A stretch of 50,923 nt of DNA from the NCBI GenBank assembly GCA_018524725.1, contig JAEUWP010000572.1, forward strand, positions 1-50,923, given 5' to 3'. The notes below the pieces were generated by a model, which did no database searches, was not told the DNA's origin, and was given only the letters and a program-made list of their open reading frames with translations. A program made the translations under genes and the position numbers. This DNA is from Podaxis mareebaensis. Lineage: Eukaryota; Basidiomycota; Agaricomycetes; Agaricales; Agaricaceae. Of the stretch, positions 1-11,189 are shown piece by piece (within the stretch, counting starts at the first letter, position 1; every line of letters begins with the position of its first letter).

Positions 1-1835
1 CTCTCTGCGTGTAGTACAGTTTACAGGTTCAGGCATTTACTTCTTGCAAGTACAAGTCCCATCAACATTCTTCCGGGGGAATATTGCCACAGTAATATAT
101 TTAACAGATAAGATTAGATTGTACCGGATTTGGAGATGCCTTCCTTATTTGGAGCTGGCCATTATGGTAGTGCCCTAGTTAGCACACATGTTGTAATATC
201 AATTATCAACATGGCACCCCAAGTCAGCTCAGTGCCTTGGCTTGAGGTCAACTCCACAAGTTTGATACTCTGCACCTTCACGGTTCTGCCTTCTGAGAGG
301 CTTAAGGGAAACTCAACTGAGTGTTGTTAGTGGGCTGAGTGAGTTGCACCCATATAATCCATGTAATGCAAGCAAAGGGCTGAATCGAGCTCTTTGAATG
401 TGTCCATGCTGCTTTCATACCCATACCCACATTTCCAGCTGGAGGTTCGATCGGAAACATTAAGTGGCACGGGCTTGAGGTGAGCTTGAGCTGGCCTGAT
501 CACCTCGATGAATTGGGCCGATTGCCGAATCGCGGCAATTCTGGTACTTTCCGGTGTGGCGGCTTTTGGCATCCCCACACGGGAATGCACAAGGCTAACA
601 AGCATGAGGAGAACGAACCTCCAGCTACAACCCACAGAAATCAGTAATCCCTTCCTTCAAGGGGAATGACGTCCGTGACCCAGTTAGGCACAAGTGCAAA
701 CTCTCCACTTGTCATTACTTGATAGAAAAAAGTTCCACCCGCCTGAACTTCGAGCCTCAGCATCTGCTCTAAGCAGGCCGCACCGAACCCAATCTCGTGA
801 TACAAAAGGTTCCCGTCCCTCTAATGATACAGGAGTCGCCTCAACTCCGACATTGAAGGACCGAGATACCAAAATCGGTTGAAAGGACATGAGGTCAAGC
901 ACTCTATCTTCAGATGAACTAGCCTCCATACCGTTTTGAGAGCTTGGCATTGTGACCAAGTCCCGCCGTCCGACCTTCATTGACACGAGAAAAAGCTGAT
1001 GTACTAACCAAAATTCATGGTGGTTTTTCCGATAATGAGGTTCGTGCTTCTATTCCATTTATCCTGTTCTCTGTATCTGAGGGTCAGGGTGAGTATGGTA
1101 GGGTTCATGCCCGAAGGAATAACTTCTCGAATACCCACTGGAGTCTGGTTGTGGGCTTGGCTGCCACTCTTCTCGTTGGATTTCAACTCACGAGAGGCGA
1201 TTCATCGTGGTTCTGAGCTTTCGATCCCCTGTCCTCGGGGCTCGACCAACAATGGGGTTTCGTCCAGGGTGTCAGCATCGATGTTCGATTCGTCACCAAT
1301 CTGCAGTTCCCATAATACGGCATTGACAAATAATCGGGCCGTCACGATCGTTTACTCCTACAGCTCGATTGACGGAGCGAACTTACGCATTATTCCATTC
1401 TCAAACCTCGTTTGCCCTATCGATTGACACTTCCGTACATACATGCTTTCACCATATTATCGTAGCATTCCGAAATGTCTGAACCCGAAAATGCTCGCAT
1501 GCCCTAACCCTTCTTTGCCATCGATGCGACTCTGTGCAGCAGAGCGAACAGCGGCAAAAGGCCACGAGGTGATTGCACATTCAAACACCTTCGGATCTAA
1601 TGAATTTCTATTTCAGCCACCTCCGAGTCGAAATGCCGCCACACTCAAAATAACGCACCTCCATACTCAAGGCTCACGAAACCGGTCGCTTCTAGCGAGT
1701 CATTACGAAAACAGATATTCATGGACGACAGGATACTTGGTCTCGAGGGCGTATAAGATTGATGTTGTAAACACCTTGGAAATCTCGCCTCAGTAGCCTT
1801 CTCTGTGATACCTCACCAGATACATACTCAACACG
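1..1835. other. Left edge, no supported gene
   Basis: Short open frames occur on both strands, but none has a recognisable domain, a convincing splice pattern or a homologous copy elsewhere in the window. The last 150 bases or so are the promoter and leader of the LysM gene. A gene that begins to the left of the window cannot be excluded for the first few hundred bases. Confidence 0.5.
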
Positions 1836-2506
1836 ATGTTCTCCAAATCGTTCATCATTACCGCCTTTGTGGCTGTTTTGGGTACTTCCATGCCTTGGCT
1901 CCTTGTTCACCACGCACTTAGTTAATTGCCCTTGTATTCAGCTTCCAACGCCACTGCCTCCAACCCTCCCGATTGCAGCAGGCCACTCTACGAGGTCCAA
2001 GGCGGTGACACTTGCGACCAGATCTGTGGAAACAACCGCGTTTCAAAGTAAGTTTGGAAATATATCACTCCAGATATGAGAGACTGACGTACATGCAGCT
2101 ACCAGCTGGGACTCGTCAACCCAGAAATTGACTCGAAATGCAGCAACCTTCACCCCGGTCAGGTTAGTGTATTCCTAGGAATGATTAGAGGATATGATAG
2201 TTGACCGTGGTGTGCAGACGCTTTGCCTCGGTAGGAAAGGTCAAGACTGTACAGATGTCCATGTGGTCGTTTCTGGCGAGAGTTGCTGGAAGGTCGCTAC
2301 AGATGCAGGTACTACTATCAAGCTTCTTGTGCAGAATAACCCGAACCTTGGTCAAGATTGTCAGTTCATTCGTCCTGGCGAGGTTAGTTGACCGTGGTTG
2401 AGATCCATCAGCTTCACTGCTTACCGCTCTACCCCTCTTGCTTCAGGTGCTTTGCGTTGCCAAGGAACCTATCCCTTACACGCCCAACCCGCCTCCAAAC
2501 CATTGA
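1836..2506 (+). CDS. Secreted protein with two LysM domains
   Basis: Five exons (1836-1881, 1942-2047, 2099-2162, 2218-2382, 2447-2506), all with GT-AG introns of 51-64 bases, give 146 residues. Residues 1 to about 18 are a signal peptide (MFSKSFIITAFVAVLG). Two LysM domains follow, at about 32-77 (starts YEVQGGDTCDQIC, ends HPGQTLCLG) and about 87-132 (starts HVVVSGESCWKVA, ends IRPGEVLCVA). Nine cysteines in the mature part fit a disulfide-bonded extracellular protein. LysM domains bind chitin and other GlcNAc polymers. In fungi such small two-LysM proteins can protect hyphae from chitinases or damp chitin perception by hosts or bacteria; that role here is inference. A decayed copy of the second half lies at 13950-14236. 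The ATG was chosen because it starts the only signal peptide in frame. Confidence 0.88.
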
Positions 2507-2750
2507 TTCAGCTGATCCTTGAGGCTGAAACAACTGGATGGTAGGAGTTCAATCTACGATCGCAGTGTTTTAGTTTTGTCCCTTGTATATCAATAACGAC
2601 CAATACGATGACTTGTGGCTGCATCTGAACATCAGACTCTCAATTTGAAGCACCCAAGACTCTTGGAATGCGGAACGCCTTGTAATTTCAGAAGGGAGGA
2701 TGAATGCGACAATATTACATGTATACAACTCACAAATACAATCCTTTATT

Positions 2751-4100
2751 TTACTCTTTCTTCACCTTCTCTTTCTCGCTCCCTTTCACAACCTCAGCCC
2801 GCTTTCTCGTCCCGATGCTGTATAAGATCGTACCGACAAGTACGAATGTCGCACCGCTCCACATCAGTTTCTGGTCCACCATCCTCGCTTTACCACCGCC
2901 AACACCAGGGATAATACCGGCGCCAAGGACGCTGATGATTAGACTCACGGCTTTTCGGACAACCAGGATGAGCGTGACTGTTAGGGAGCTTACACGAGTT
3001 GTCAGTCTGTGGACACCAGAGACGCAGAGGAGTTGGGTTATGGTGTTGAGCAGGAGGGCGGTGTAGGCGTAAGGAATGTGAAATGATAGAGTCAATGATG
3101 GGTTTTGCTCGTGAGCCTGAGTAAACAAGATGAACTTGGACGAGTTTTGTGTATTTGCCAAATATGTCGAGACGGAACTTGGGAGAGGAACCGTCGTGGA
3201 CCAAGAAGTTTGTGCACCTTTTGATACAACGCGGAGTTGTGTCTCTATGTCTTTGCGGAGGAAGATGAACATTGGGAGGGAGAGGAAATGGAGATAGAAA
3301 AGTGATTCCTGCCATTGCGGTGGTGGTGAGGCCGACTTATCACTGGATTTGGTGGTGGATGATTGAGGACGGCCATAGGTACCGTAGGTCCAGTCCTGAA
3401 CAAGGCCAAGGAAGCCGCCAAGAACGAGGGCGAGGGAGAGGATGACAATTCCAGTGGCGTAGTTCCATGTATCCGTAGTTTTTGTATGGACTTTTGAGGA
3501 AGCGACAGGTGTCGCCGAGAGTGTCGTCAGGAATACCCCAAGGGTGACGAGAAGGACGGAGGCGACTTGCGTGAGGTTGTAACTGTTTGTTGCGCGTTAG
3601 TGCTTACTGATTGGAAATCCGGAACAGGGAATGCATAAAACCCCCACAGGGAACAAAAGAACATGGTGGAACTCACCGTTTCCCAGAAACCAGCCATCCA
3701 AGGAGCATGCTCACGATCAACCCACCGCTTCGAAAGATGATATGCACACTCATAGGGATCTCATACCCAAATGCCGCGTTATTCAATAGCGATACCAAGT
3801 AAAACAACCCGACTTGGACAAGGTATGGTGTGAGAGGGATCCTCCGGGGTTTGAAGCGTGGTCCATGGCGCGTCCAAGTGATGTGTCGTGGCAATCCGTG
3901 TAAAGAAATCAACACAAACTGGAATAGAGTTATGAGAGAACCAGTGTTCGGGTAGTGCGATGTCAACTGCTCAAGCGTGATTGCGTTGCTAGTTCGACAA
4001 TTGGTGAGTTGGGAGTGAATGTCCAAGTAGTGACGGACCTGCAACAGCCACCAAACACAAGACCTAGAGTCGTTGACCAGCCGTAGATGTCCAGAAGCAT
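2751..4100 (-). CDS. YEA4/SLC35B4-like UDP-sugar transporter
   Basis: Three exons on the minus strand (4100-4039, 3988-3677, 3582-2751) join in frame to 401 residues without a stop. The start of the protein (TLGLVFGGCCSNAITLEQL) carries the GGCCSN...TLE signature of the UAA/YEA4 family. NNAAFGYEIPMSVHIIFRSG, VLGGFLGLVQDWTYGTYG and HFLSLPMFIF are further family blocks. The protein is hydrophobic throughout, with about eight to ten membrane segments, and has a lysine-rich tail. Yeast Yea4 and human SLC35B4 bring UDP-GlcNAc (and UDP-xylose in animals) into the ER or Golgi; the exact sugar here is inferred. About 400 residues is longer than yeast Yea4, mainly because of a loop before the WQESLFYLHF segment. 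An in-frame ATG at 4172 would add 24 residues. I prefer 4100 because the equivalent MLLD/MFLD start is kept in both decayed paralogs. Confidence 0.85.
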
Positions 4101-4659
4101 GAGAGACCACTGCGGAAGGGTTGAAAAGGAAGAGTTGGAACGGTATGCTCGCTGATGTTCGTGACGAGCCATCGGCTGTCTCGGATCAAACGCGTAGCCG
4201 TTCCAAGAATTGGACGTTATATTCTCATGTACAGCACATTACAACCATATACCAGAATACAAAATCATCCGTATAGATAATAGTACATACAATAACCTAA
4301 TGATGGGTAGGGTGTAGAAATTTGCGACTGATAAAGGCACCCAATCACAAAATTTGAGGCCGCAGGCGAACACGGGGTGTACGAAACATTTGCACGACCA
4401 ACCCCTTTCGTCGATAGAGAAGCCCTCGGTCGTCGAATCGGCGCGCTCAACAAAACCATAGTGGACCTGAAAGTTCGGAACCTGTACGTCCGTTCCGAGA
4501 GATCCTCTCTTGACCCGAGTCGTCATCGTTAAACCTGAAAGGTAGCAGAGCCGCTCTTTTGCAATGGAGATAAATACTGACGTTCTGTGGTTGCCGCTAC
4601 GAACGGCGCCCCGGGAGAAGATTATTATGATATGAAAACCATCAGCAAGAAAAGAAAGC
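4101..4659. other. Spacer duplicated elsewhere in the window
   Basis: Upstream of the transporter. The stretch at about 4210-4420 (microsatellite-poor, with 'gtagaaatttgcg' and 'ggcacccaat') is recognisably related to about 6850-7010 and about 15930-16090, which sit at the same place upstream of the two decayed transporter copies. No gene is supported. The remainder up to 4659 probably marks a deletion joint, because the DUF6533 gene found at the corresponding place in the other copies is missing. Confidence 0.55.
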
Positions 4660-4966
4660 GTCGATAGAGGCCAAGGGGGCGTTGTGGTGGGAGAGGTTTT
4701 CGGTGGAGAGGCAGACACGCTGTGGGCGAGTGAGTGCGTTGGAAGGGTATACGAGTACGTATGTTTGGCCGTTTACCCATCCAATGTCGAGGGGGTAGCG
4801 TCGAAGTGTTTGGCGTAGGCGAAGAGACTGGCGGTGGGAAGATGTGAGAGTAGGGTGCCTTGAAAGATTGCGTTTGCACGGTAGCCAAGGTTTGTAGGAA
4901 GGGGATAGGGACGGGTTGTGGTGAAGGTGGTTGTGAGGTGAGGTGCAAGCGTACCTTCGTTCATGA
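4660..4966 (-). pseudogene. NCBP3-like gene fragment, copy A
   Basis: Minus-strand translation gives GYRANAIFQGTLLSHLPTAS followed by LFAYAKHFDATP, closely matching the RNA-binding domain of the intact gene at 20884-22632. The frame breaks right after this (stop after STLDG), and the next stretch matches the intact gene only in other frames. Only the middle of exon 2 is left; the first exon, the arginine-rich part and the C-terminal part are absent. It is a relic. Confidence 0.75.
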
Positions 4967-5650
4967 GAGGTGCATAAGGCTAGGAGTCGAGGCTGGGGAG
5001 TCCTTCGTGTGTAGCCCTGCTGCTAATGTCGATGGCGATGCTGTTGATGACTGTGATAAAGGGTTCGATTTCATTTGACGCGGCAGAGCGGGAGTTTCAA
5101 CAAATCGGGTGAGGGTACGATGATACGCACGACGTGCTCGTTTTCCCAACCAAATCATCGCAATAGAATGACGAAGCCGTCCTCTCGAGGGTCAGGACGA
5201 ACCACACATCCAGAAAATAGTTGACTTATGAGCCTAGAAGGCGAAGGAAAGCTTGCATTCATTAATGAGGAAGGGCAATCGGCGAGTACACGCAGGTGGA
5301 AAGAATATATCACTCACCGACATAATGTAAATCTGTCCAGCAACGCTTCATAGAATGTATGCGTCTTCTTCTTTTCTCCTGCTCCATTCAACCATTCATG
5401 CCCATTCCCGAGGTCGATACATTCAAGTTGCTTGTGGATCCTATATCGCTCTTCCCCCAAAATGCACTTCAACGTTGACCGAGAATCTTGAGCTTCTTCC
5501 AAATCCCACAGTGCTTGCACATAGTTGCTTATTGGGGCAGCGGCCTGATCACCCCCATCCCCCCCCCCCAGAGCATCGACACCATCCCTGGAAGAGGTCA
5601 GCAGAGAGGCGGGGATGGAAGAGGACGGAAGCAGGTAAATGGGCAACTGC
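4967..5650 (-). pseudogene. Unrecognised minus-strand gene, copy A
   Basis: A region of minus-strand coding-like sequence that recurs, diverged, at 12530-13130, with smaller parts at about 7110-7420 and about 16200-16510. The best part is an exon at about 5314-5560 reading ALWDLEEAQDSRSTLKCILG, then a segment ending FYEALLDRFTL. The copy at 12.9 kb ends the same exon with a related EALRDSFTL before a GTGAGT donor. A second part (about 4970-5160) ends in PSLMHLS against PNLMLL in the other copy. I do not recognise the family. A run of nine or more C at about 5562 and frame breaks against the other copies suggest decay, but this copy is the least broken. Confidence 0.45.
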
Positions 5651-5869
5651 GCTTGAGGTCTCGTCGGGTTTCAAACTTCAACGCCAGGATGTGGGGAACG
5701 GGTGCTTGGCAAGTAGAGTTATTGGCCCATGGGCGGGCGATTTGAAAGGTTCCAGAGGCACGTGGTGTGCAAATGACTGCCGAGCCGTATGTGTCATCGG
5801 AGCGCAGCCGTAAGTGAGGTGGATGGACAGACACAGCTCAGCCGGGGCCCACTACCGTGTGTTTATGTC

Positions 5870-5994
5870 TCTCCACAAAGATATTTGATGGGATCTTGTG
5901 GCGGTTCCAACTATGATGCTTTTTAGGAATGACCGTAGGAGGAACATTCATCTAAATTGGTCTCCTAGAGTAAATCTAGCTCTTACAATGAAAC
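5870..5994. repeat. Dispersed 0.3 kb repeat, truncated copy
   Basis: The stretch from 'gatgggatcttgtggcggtt' to 'ctcttacaatgaaaccc' matches the right end of repeats at 8140-8470, 13620-13949 and 17270-17590. It ends exactly where the truncated third exon of transporter copy C begins, so it marks a rearrangement joint. Confidence 0.6.
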
Positions 5995-6728
5995 CCGTTG
6001 CCAATGCTTTTCGGCCAAGGAAGTCGCCAAGGCCAGGGAAGTCGCCGAGGACAAGGGCAAGGGAGAGGACGATAATTCCAGTGACGTAGTTCCACATATC
6101 CGTGTTACTTGTATGGACTCTTGAGGAAGCGGCAGGTGAGGCCGAGAGTGTCGTCAGGAATACCCCAAGGGTGACGAGAAGGACGGAGACGACCCGTATT
6201 AGATTGTATCTGTTTTGTTATGCGTTAGTGCTTACTGATTGGAAATCTGGATCAAAGAATGGGCGACAACCCCACGGGGCATAAAAGAACATAGTGGAAC
6301 TTACCGTCTCCCAGAAATCAACCATCCAAGGAGCATGCTCACGATCAGCCCACCACTCCGAAAGACAATATACACACTCATAGGGATCTCATACCCAAAC
6401 GCAGCATTGTTCGACGGCAATACCAAGTAAGACAACCCGACTTGGACAAAGTACGGTGTAAGAGGGATCCTCCGGGATTTGAAACGTGGTCTATGGTGCA
6501 TCCAAGTGATGTGTCGCGGTGATCCGTGTAAAGAAATCAACACAAACTGGAATAGGGTTCTGAGAGAACCAGCATTCGGAAAGTGTGATGTCAACTGCTC
6601 AAGTGTGATTGCGTTGCTATTTCGACAATTGGTGAGTTGGCAATGAATGTCCGAATAGCGACAGATCTGCAACAGCCACCGAACACAAGACCTAGAGTTG
6701 CTGACCAGCTGCATGTGTCTAGAAACAT
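5995..6728 (-). pseudogene. YEA4-like transporter, decayed copy C
   Basis: Related to the intact gene at 2751-4100. Exon 1 begins MFLD and ends LGLVFGGCC. Exon 2 is fully open and reads NAITLEQLTSHFPNAGSL through GLIVSMLLGWLISGRR. Two lesions kill it. The first donor, GT in the intact copy, reads AT (exon...TTGCAG|ATCTGT). The third exon is cut off after about 220 bases, so the whole C-terminal half is lost and replaced by the 0.3 kb repeat. Exon 2 staying open while splicing is destroyed suggests fairly recent loss. Confidence 0.85.
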
Positions 6729-8139
6729 GAAAGACCACTGTGGAGCGGCTGGAGGGGGAAAAGGTAAGCTCGCTTATGTTTGTGATGTGCCATTGGTTGT
6801 CTCGGATCACTCACCTAGCCCTTCCAGCGTCAACAAAGATGAGGCAGTATATTTGCATGTACAATCATTACAACCATACAAACCATTCATATACATCAAT
6901 ATGAGAATGACCACATGAAGGGCCGCATGTAGAAATTTGCGGCCGGTATTGGCACCCAGTGGCAAATGTGAAGCTGCAGGCAAATGCGACAGGTTGGCCC
7001 GCACACGCGTCTGCCCGAAGCTTTGAGCAAAGAGCCATCGGTGGGCAGGCTGAAACGGGAAGGGGACATACTTACCTATATATCACCCTCTAACATGATA
7101 CAAGTTTCACAGGGCGCACCCCTCCCTCTCTCCTCCTAATGCACTCAACCCGCTTGAGTTCACTCTAGAGCGACGCCTTCAAGTTGCTCACGGAGCTTAT
7201 AGCATATTACCATTCACCTCTCAAGGCTGCTTCAAGCACAACAGGGTATGCATTATTCACCACAACCCCGTAACACTTGCCCAAATTACTTGCATAAGGG
7301 GGTGGTCTAATCACTCCTTGCGAAGCATTGATGCTGCTCTCCAAGATTGTGGGGTAATATTAGATACCGATGAAATATTATCATGGCAATTTGGACAAAG
7401 GGTGCAGAAGGTGTTGGGCAGATACTGGGGTAATCCACCCACAAGTCTCGTGAAGACTGATGTGGGATTTCTCTGGCGACCCTACATGACGCGTGCATCG
7501 ACAGTTGACTTAGAGAGTCAAAAGGGGGTCAGCAAGAAATGTTGATAGAAGGTTATCAGAGAGGTAGGGGTATATCGGAAGCAAGCAAAAAGGCGACCGA
7601 GCTTGAAGTCAAACCATTATTTGTTGAAGCTTCAACGTTCAACACGAGATGAGGAACAAGCTCTCAGTGCGTGGACTTGTGAGTCGGGCAGCTTGAAAGC
7701 TGGAAGCTTCCAGATGGGTGCAGATGGCATGTGCATGTCTCTGCCTAAGTGGGAGGGTAGTGTGCTCGGGGAATCTCACCAAAAGAAGGACAGATACAGG
7801 TAACACAAGGAGGTTTCAGTGATCTGGCAGGAACAGGCATGGAGATTGAATCTCCAGCTGGGTGGGATTTCCTTGAACGACGCTGAGTGGGTCGCACATA
7901 AGCCATCATTCCTGTTTAGGGAGAGGAAAAGAATTGTTTTGTGGGCCGAGATTGGAGGTCCATCATGCATCATGTTTGCCTTGAACACTAGGGGAACAGG
8001 GAGAAAGGGTTGCATCAGATTTAGTGATGAAAGAACCTGTGTTGACAGGTGGCAGATGTGATGAGAGCACATCTGTCACTGCCAATTGGTGGACAGTGGT
8101 CAGCTGGCCCACCACCTGTGGCTACCAAAACAGGGGAGA
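6729..8139. other. Decayed segment shared with 15.8-17.3 kb
   Basis: No intact gene. It aligns by eye, diverged, with 15796-17269 over most of its length (for example 'ggtggtctaatcactccttgcgaagc' at 7300 and 16410, and 'aagccatcattcctgtttaggg' at 7902 against 'aagccatcgttcctgtttaggg' at 17026). The part at about 7110-7420 is a fragment of the unrecognised minus-strand gene also seen at 5.3 and 12.9 kb. Both copies have several indels, so any original reading frame is lost. Confidence 0.55.
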
Positions 8140-8470
8140 TTCCTTGCCACGACTTGTCGATGAACAGCCTCTGGTACAAAAATACTATGTACGCCGACTC
8201 AGCACTGATCAATGCTCTGATCCTTAATGAAGGGTCTGACAATATTGCCCATCATGCAGTGACTCTGACTGATTGTATTGGCCCACAAGTGAGCTGCTAT
8301 TTCTAGAGTGGAACTATACATTTCCATTGATGGTACTAAAGATGATCAATGGGTTTCTTGTGGTGATTCTCAACTGTGATGTGTTTGCTTTCAGGAATGG
8401 CCATGAAGGGGCTTCTATCTAACTTGGTCTTCTAAGCAATCTGGTCCTTACAGTGAAGCTCATTCATGAT
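8140..8470. repeat. Dispersed 0.3 kb repeat, internal copy in unit C
   Basis: Shares blocks such as 'ctctggtac', 'gaagggtctgac', 'gactctgactgat' and 'ggtccttacagtgaa' in the same order with 13620-13949 and 17270-17590. No coding capacity or terminal inverted repeats were seen, so class (solo LTR, MITE or plain duplicated spacer) is open. Confidence 0.6.
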
Positions 8471-8934
8471 GATTCTCTCTCCTGGACTTTCCTACATAAC
8501 TACCAATTGCAGTGATTGAATTGCCCCTTATGCATTGGAGGCAGTGTACAGCTATGTACTTCAGAGGCAATAGAGAGCTATGGCATCCATTCTATTTGTA
8601 TTTGATCACCTATAAGAAGCTCTCTTCCTCAGGAATCAAGGATATGATCCCCTCAGTTTTTCATCAGGGATAGATGGAGGCTAAAAATAGGTACTTGATA
8701 TATCATCCACTGGCATCTGATCTTCTCTCTGGAGGTTTTAAACCAGAGGAGATGAGAGAACCCAGGCCATAGACCCCTAAGTTATACCATTACTCTGATT
8801 CATCCTTGGTGCAAATATGTCTGATGTTGTCCTTGGGATTGCAGATTTTATATATGACCTTGAACATTTACATTTTTCTGCTTATGTTTACTGTATGTGT
8901 TTCTTGCAGCTGTCATGAATTTGCACTGAAGACA

Positions 8935-10771
8935 ATGTTATTTTACTAGATCCTGCAATCACACTTCTTATTTATGATTCATTGTGTATGTTCCCACGGG
9001 AGGTGAGCAGTGTGTCTTATATCATACTGGGAAGAAGCTCAGCTAGTTACAGGTCAATCATATATACCAGTCAGTAATCACTGGAGTTTGTCCCTGATTG
9101 CATGCTGAATTTTGGTTGCTAGGGGAAGATCATGGTCCACAATCCCAGCTATCTATGTGTTACTTCGTGTCTGTGCATGTGTGCAGCTAATGTGAGAACT
9201 TTGTCTCTCAAACTGCCCAACATGATGGTGCTAAAGTTGATGTCATTCAGGCTTGTTATCTATGGTGTGAATTTTCTTCATGTATCTGGCTGCAATTTGC
9301 TAAACATGGGAACATCAGAGACTCAAACAAACTTCCTGCCTGGAGCAGTGAGTGAACTGGATCACCATATTTTGATTCTTATTGACAATGCATACATAAG
9401 TTGTGAGGACAACAGCTATTTTCCTTTGTTCAGCTGAGTTTATGCTATGAGCTTTCAGATGTACAGTGATATTCTGGATTGGTGGATTGTGAGTAGACCT
9501 TCATGTTGTTCTGAACACAATTGATTTACTCCTCAAATAGCATCATGGAGGTGGCATTCCCAGCAATGATGAAAACATTGCTTATACTCAGGCTCTGTGC
9601 AATCTGGGACTACAACCTCAAAGGTGAGCTGCTCATTTTTGTTTGCATGTGACAAATTCATCAGACACCTACCATAGTCACAATTGCTCTTATAATCATC
9701 ACTGCTGGTAAGCTTCCACTTTGCCTACAGAATATTTGACCCCAACATAGCTAACTCATGATGTAGCTGAAGTCATTGTATGTTATGCATATTAATCCCC
9801 AATGATGCTAATGACATCCTAATGGTGACCCCAGATTGGTTTTGTAAGGTTAATTGCTAACAGTATCATTGTCCAACAAACCATTATCAATGGGTTTCCA
9901 TTACATGGGTGCTTTTCCAATAATCCCTCCTCATCAAGCATTCACCTGTTGAGGACTGTTGATATTGTGATGTTGTAAGTACACATACATTGTATTCTTT
10001 ACTCCACATGTGGCATTGATGCAATTGATCCATAAGTGTCTGCCGACTTGCCAGCACTGGTGCAGACTCTGGCTTCCTTTCCACAATACCTTATCTCACC
10101 TGCACAAATAGGTATTGAGGTCTTGTTGATCCTCATCAAGGTCTTCAAGGCTCTCAAGCAAGCCAAAGCCATGGGCAACACATTTCTCAAGAGGATTATA
10201 CATATCAAAAACCTCAGACCAATTGCATATGTCTGCTATTGTGATGGAACATTGCTGATTATCCCATGAGTATCATGAATCTCCACCCCAAGGTCAGCCT
10301 GATAATATGGTTCTGGTATTTGTTGTGGTGGATCAGACCCCTTAGTAAGAGGAGATCCTCTCATGCTACATGTTCCCTTCTGATGCTAGGTTCTTTTAGT
10401 CATATTCATAATTAGTATTGTGAATGTATTGCAAACTTATCATCCTATTCAAAACCCTAAAGTGGTGGACTTCACTCCGTAAGTCATTCTTTTAACCACC
10501 ATTAACTTAAGCACCTAACTTGCCTTGCTAGGTGGACTGCATTGGTGTACTATTTCTGTGTAAGTCTTCCCACTGAGTACCATTCAGATACACTCAATCA
10601 TTGTGTCAGGGCACGCGGCTGATCCTCCATGTACGTGAAGCTGGTTGCAAGATCACGGAGACAATGCTTTCACGGAGACACACCACACTCCAATTCAATC
10701 ACACAACAGAGCTGGACCATGGCCAGCCAACATATGAGTTAGAAGACATCAGGCAGGAAGCACATAATTAG
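8935..10771 (+). pseudogene. DUF6533-type membrane protein, decayed copy C
   Basis: Reads in pieces like the Agaricomycete DUF6533 membrane-protein family. The first helix is DPAITLLIYDSLCMFPREV. A later exon reads IEVLLILIKVFKALKQ and ends CYCDGTLLIIP before GTGAGT. The last exon, TRLILHVREAGCK to the TAG at 10769-10771, carries the family's TRLIL-LRE motif. Intron signals are mostly kept, but the start is shifted by one base relative to copy B, and a TGA lies in the frame continuing the first helix (GVCP-stop). This copy sits in a stretch nearly free of CpG. Members of the family are of unknown function. A heavily edited or unusual gene model cannot be excluded. Confidence 0.6.
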
Positions 10772-11189
10772 TTCTTGTAATTTCAATAGCTTCAATGCTT
10801 GGACTTGTAAACTGAGGCAGGTTGGTAGAATCTGGATATAAACATTCAGAATATCATAACATTGTCGTTGTGTGCTAATATCGTGAGCCCAAAACCAAGA
10901 GAAAACAGAATAATTTGTACAAGAAATGATAGGAGAAAGCCGCGGATGCATGGGGGTATGGAATTGTGAAAATGGCATTTGATGAAGCGATGGTAAACGA
11001 ATGACAAAAGCCATAAAAGCAATGATGAACAAGAGCGGAAAGATAGGCATTGGCCCGAGAAGACCAGAAGAGGTTTCTTGTGCCATTTGCTCGACTACAT
11101 CCTATGTGTATGGTGAACACTGTGACCAACGAGAGGTGATTCAACACGGTGTTATTGGAACAAATGCGGAAGCTAAAAGGTTGAGCAAC
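10772..11189. other. Spacer shared with 20.0-20.45 kb
   Basis: Related to 20028-20460. On the minus strand both copies begin a short hydrophobic frame (MAQETSSGLLGPMPIF here, MAPELLLIFGANAHL there) that breaks at different places; it may be the relic of a small membrane protein. The segment ends abruptly near 11190, where the neighbouring NCBP3 copy has lost its 3' end. Confidence 0.4.

Noticed and set aside
327..635. 102-codon minus-strand frame with a hydrophobic start, possible small secreted protein
   Set aside because: Its first codon is GTG, not ATG; starting at the first ATG shortens the hydrophobic stretch, and there is no splice or homology support.
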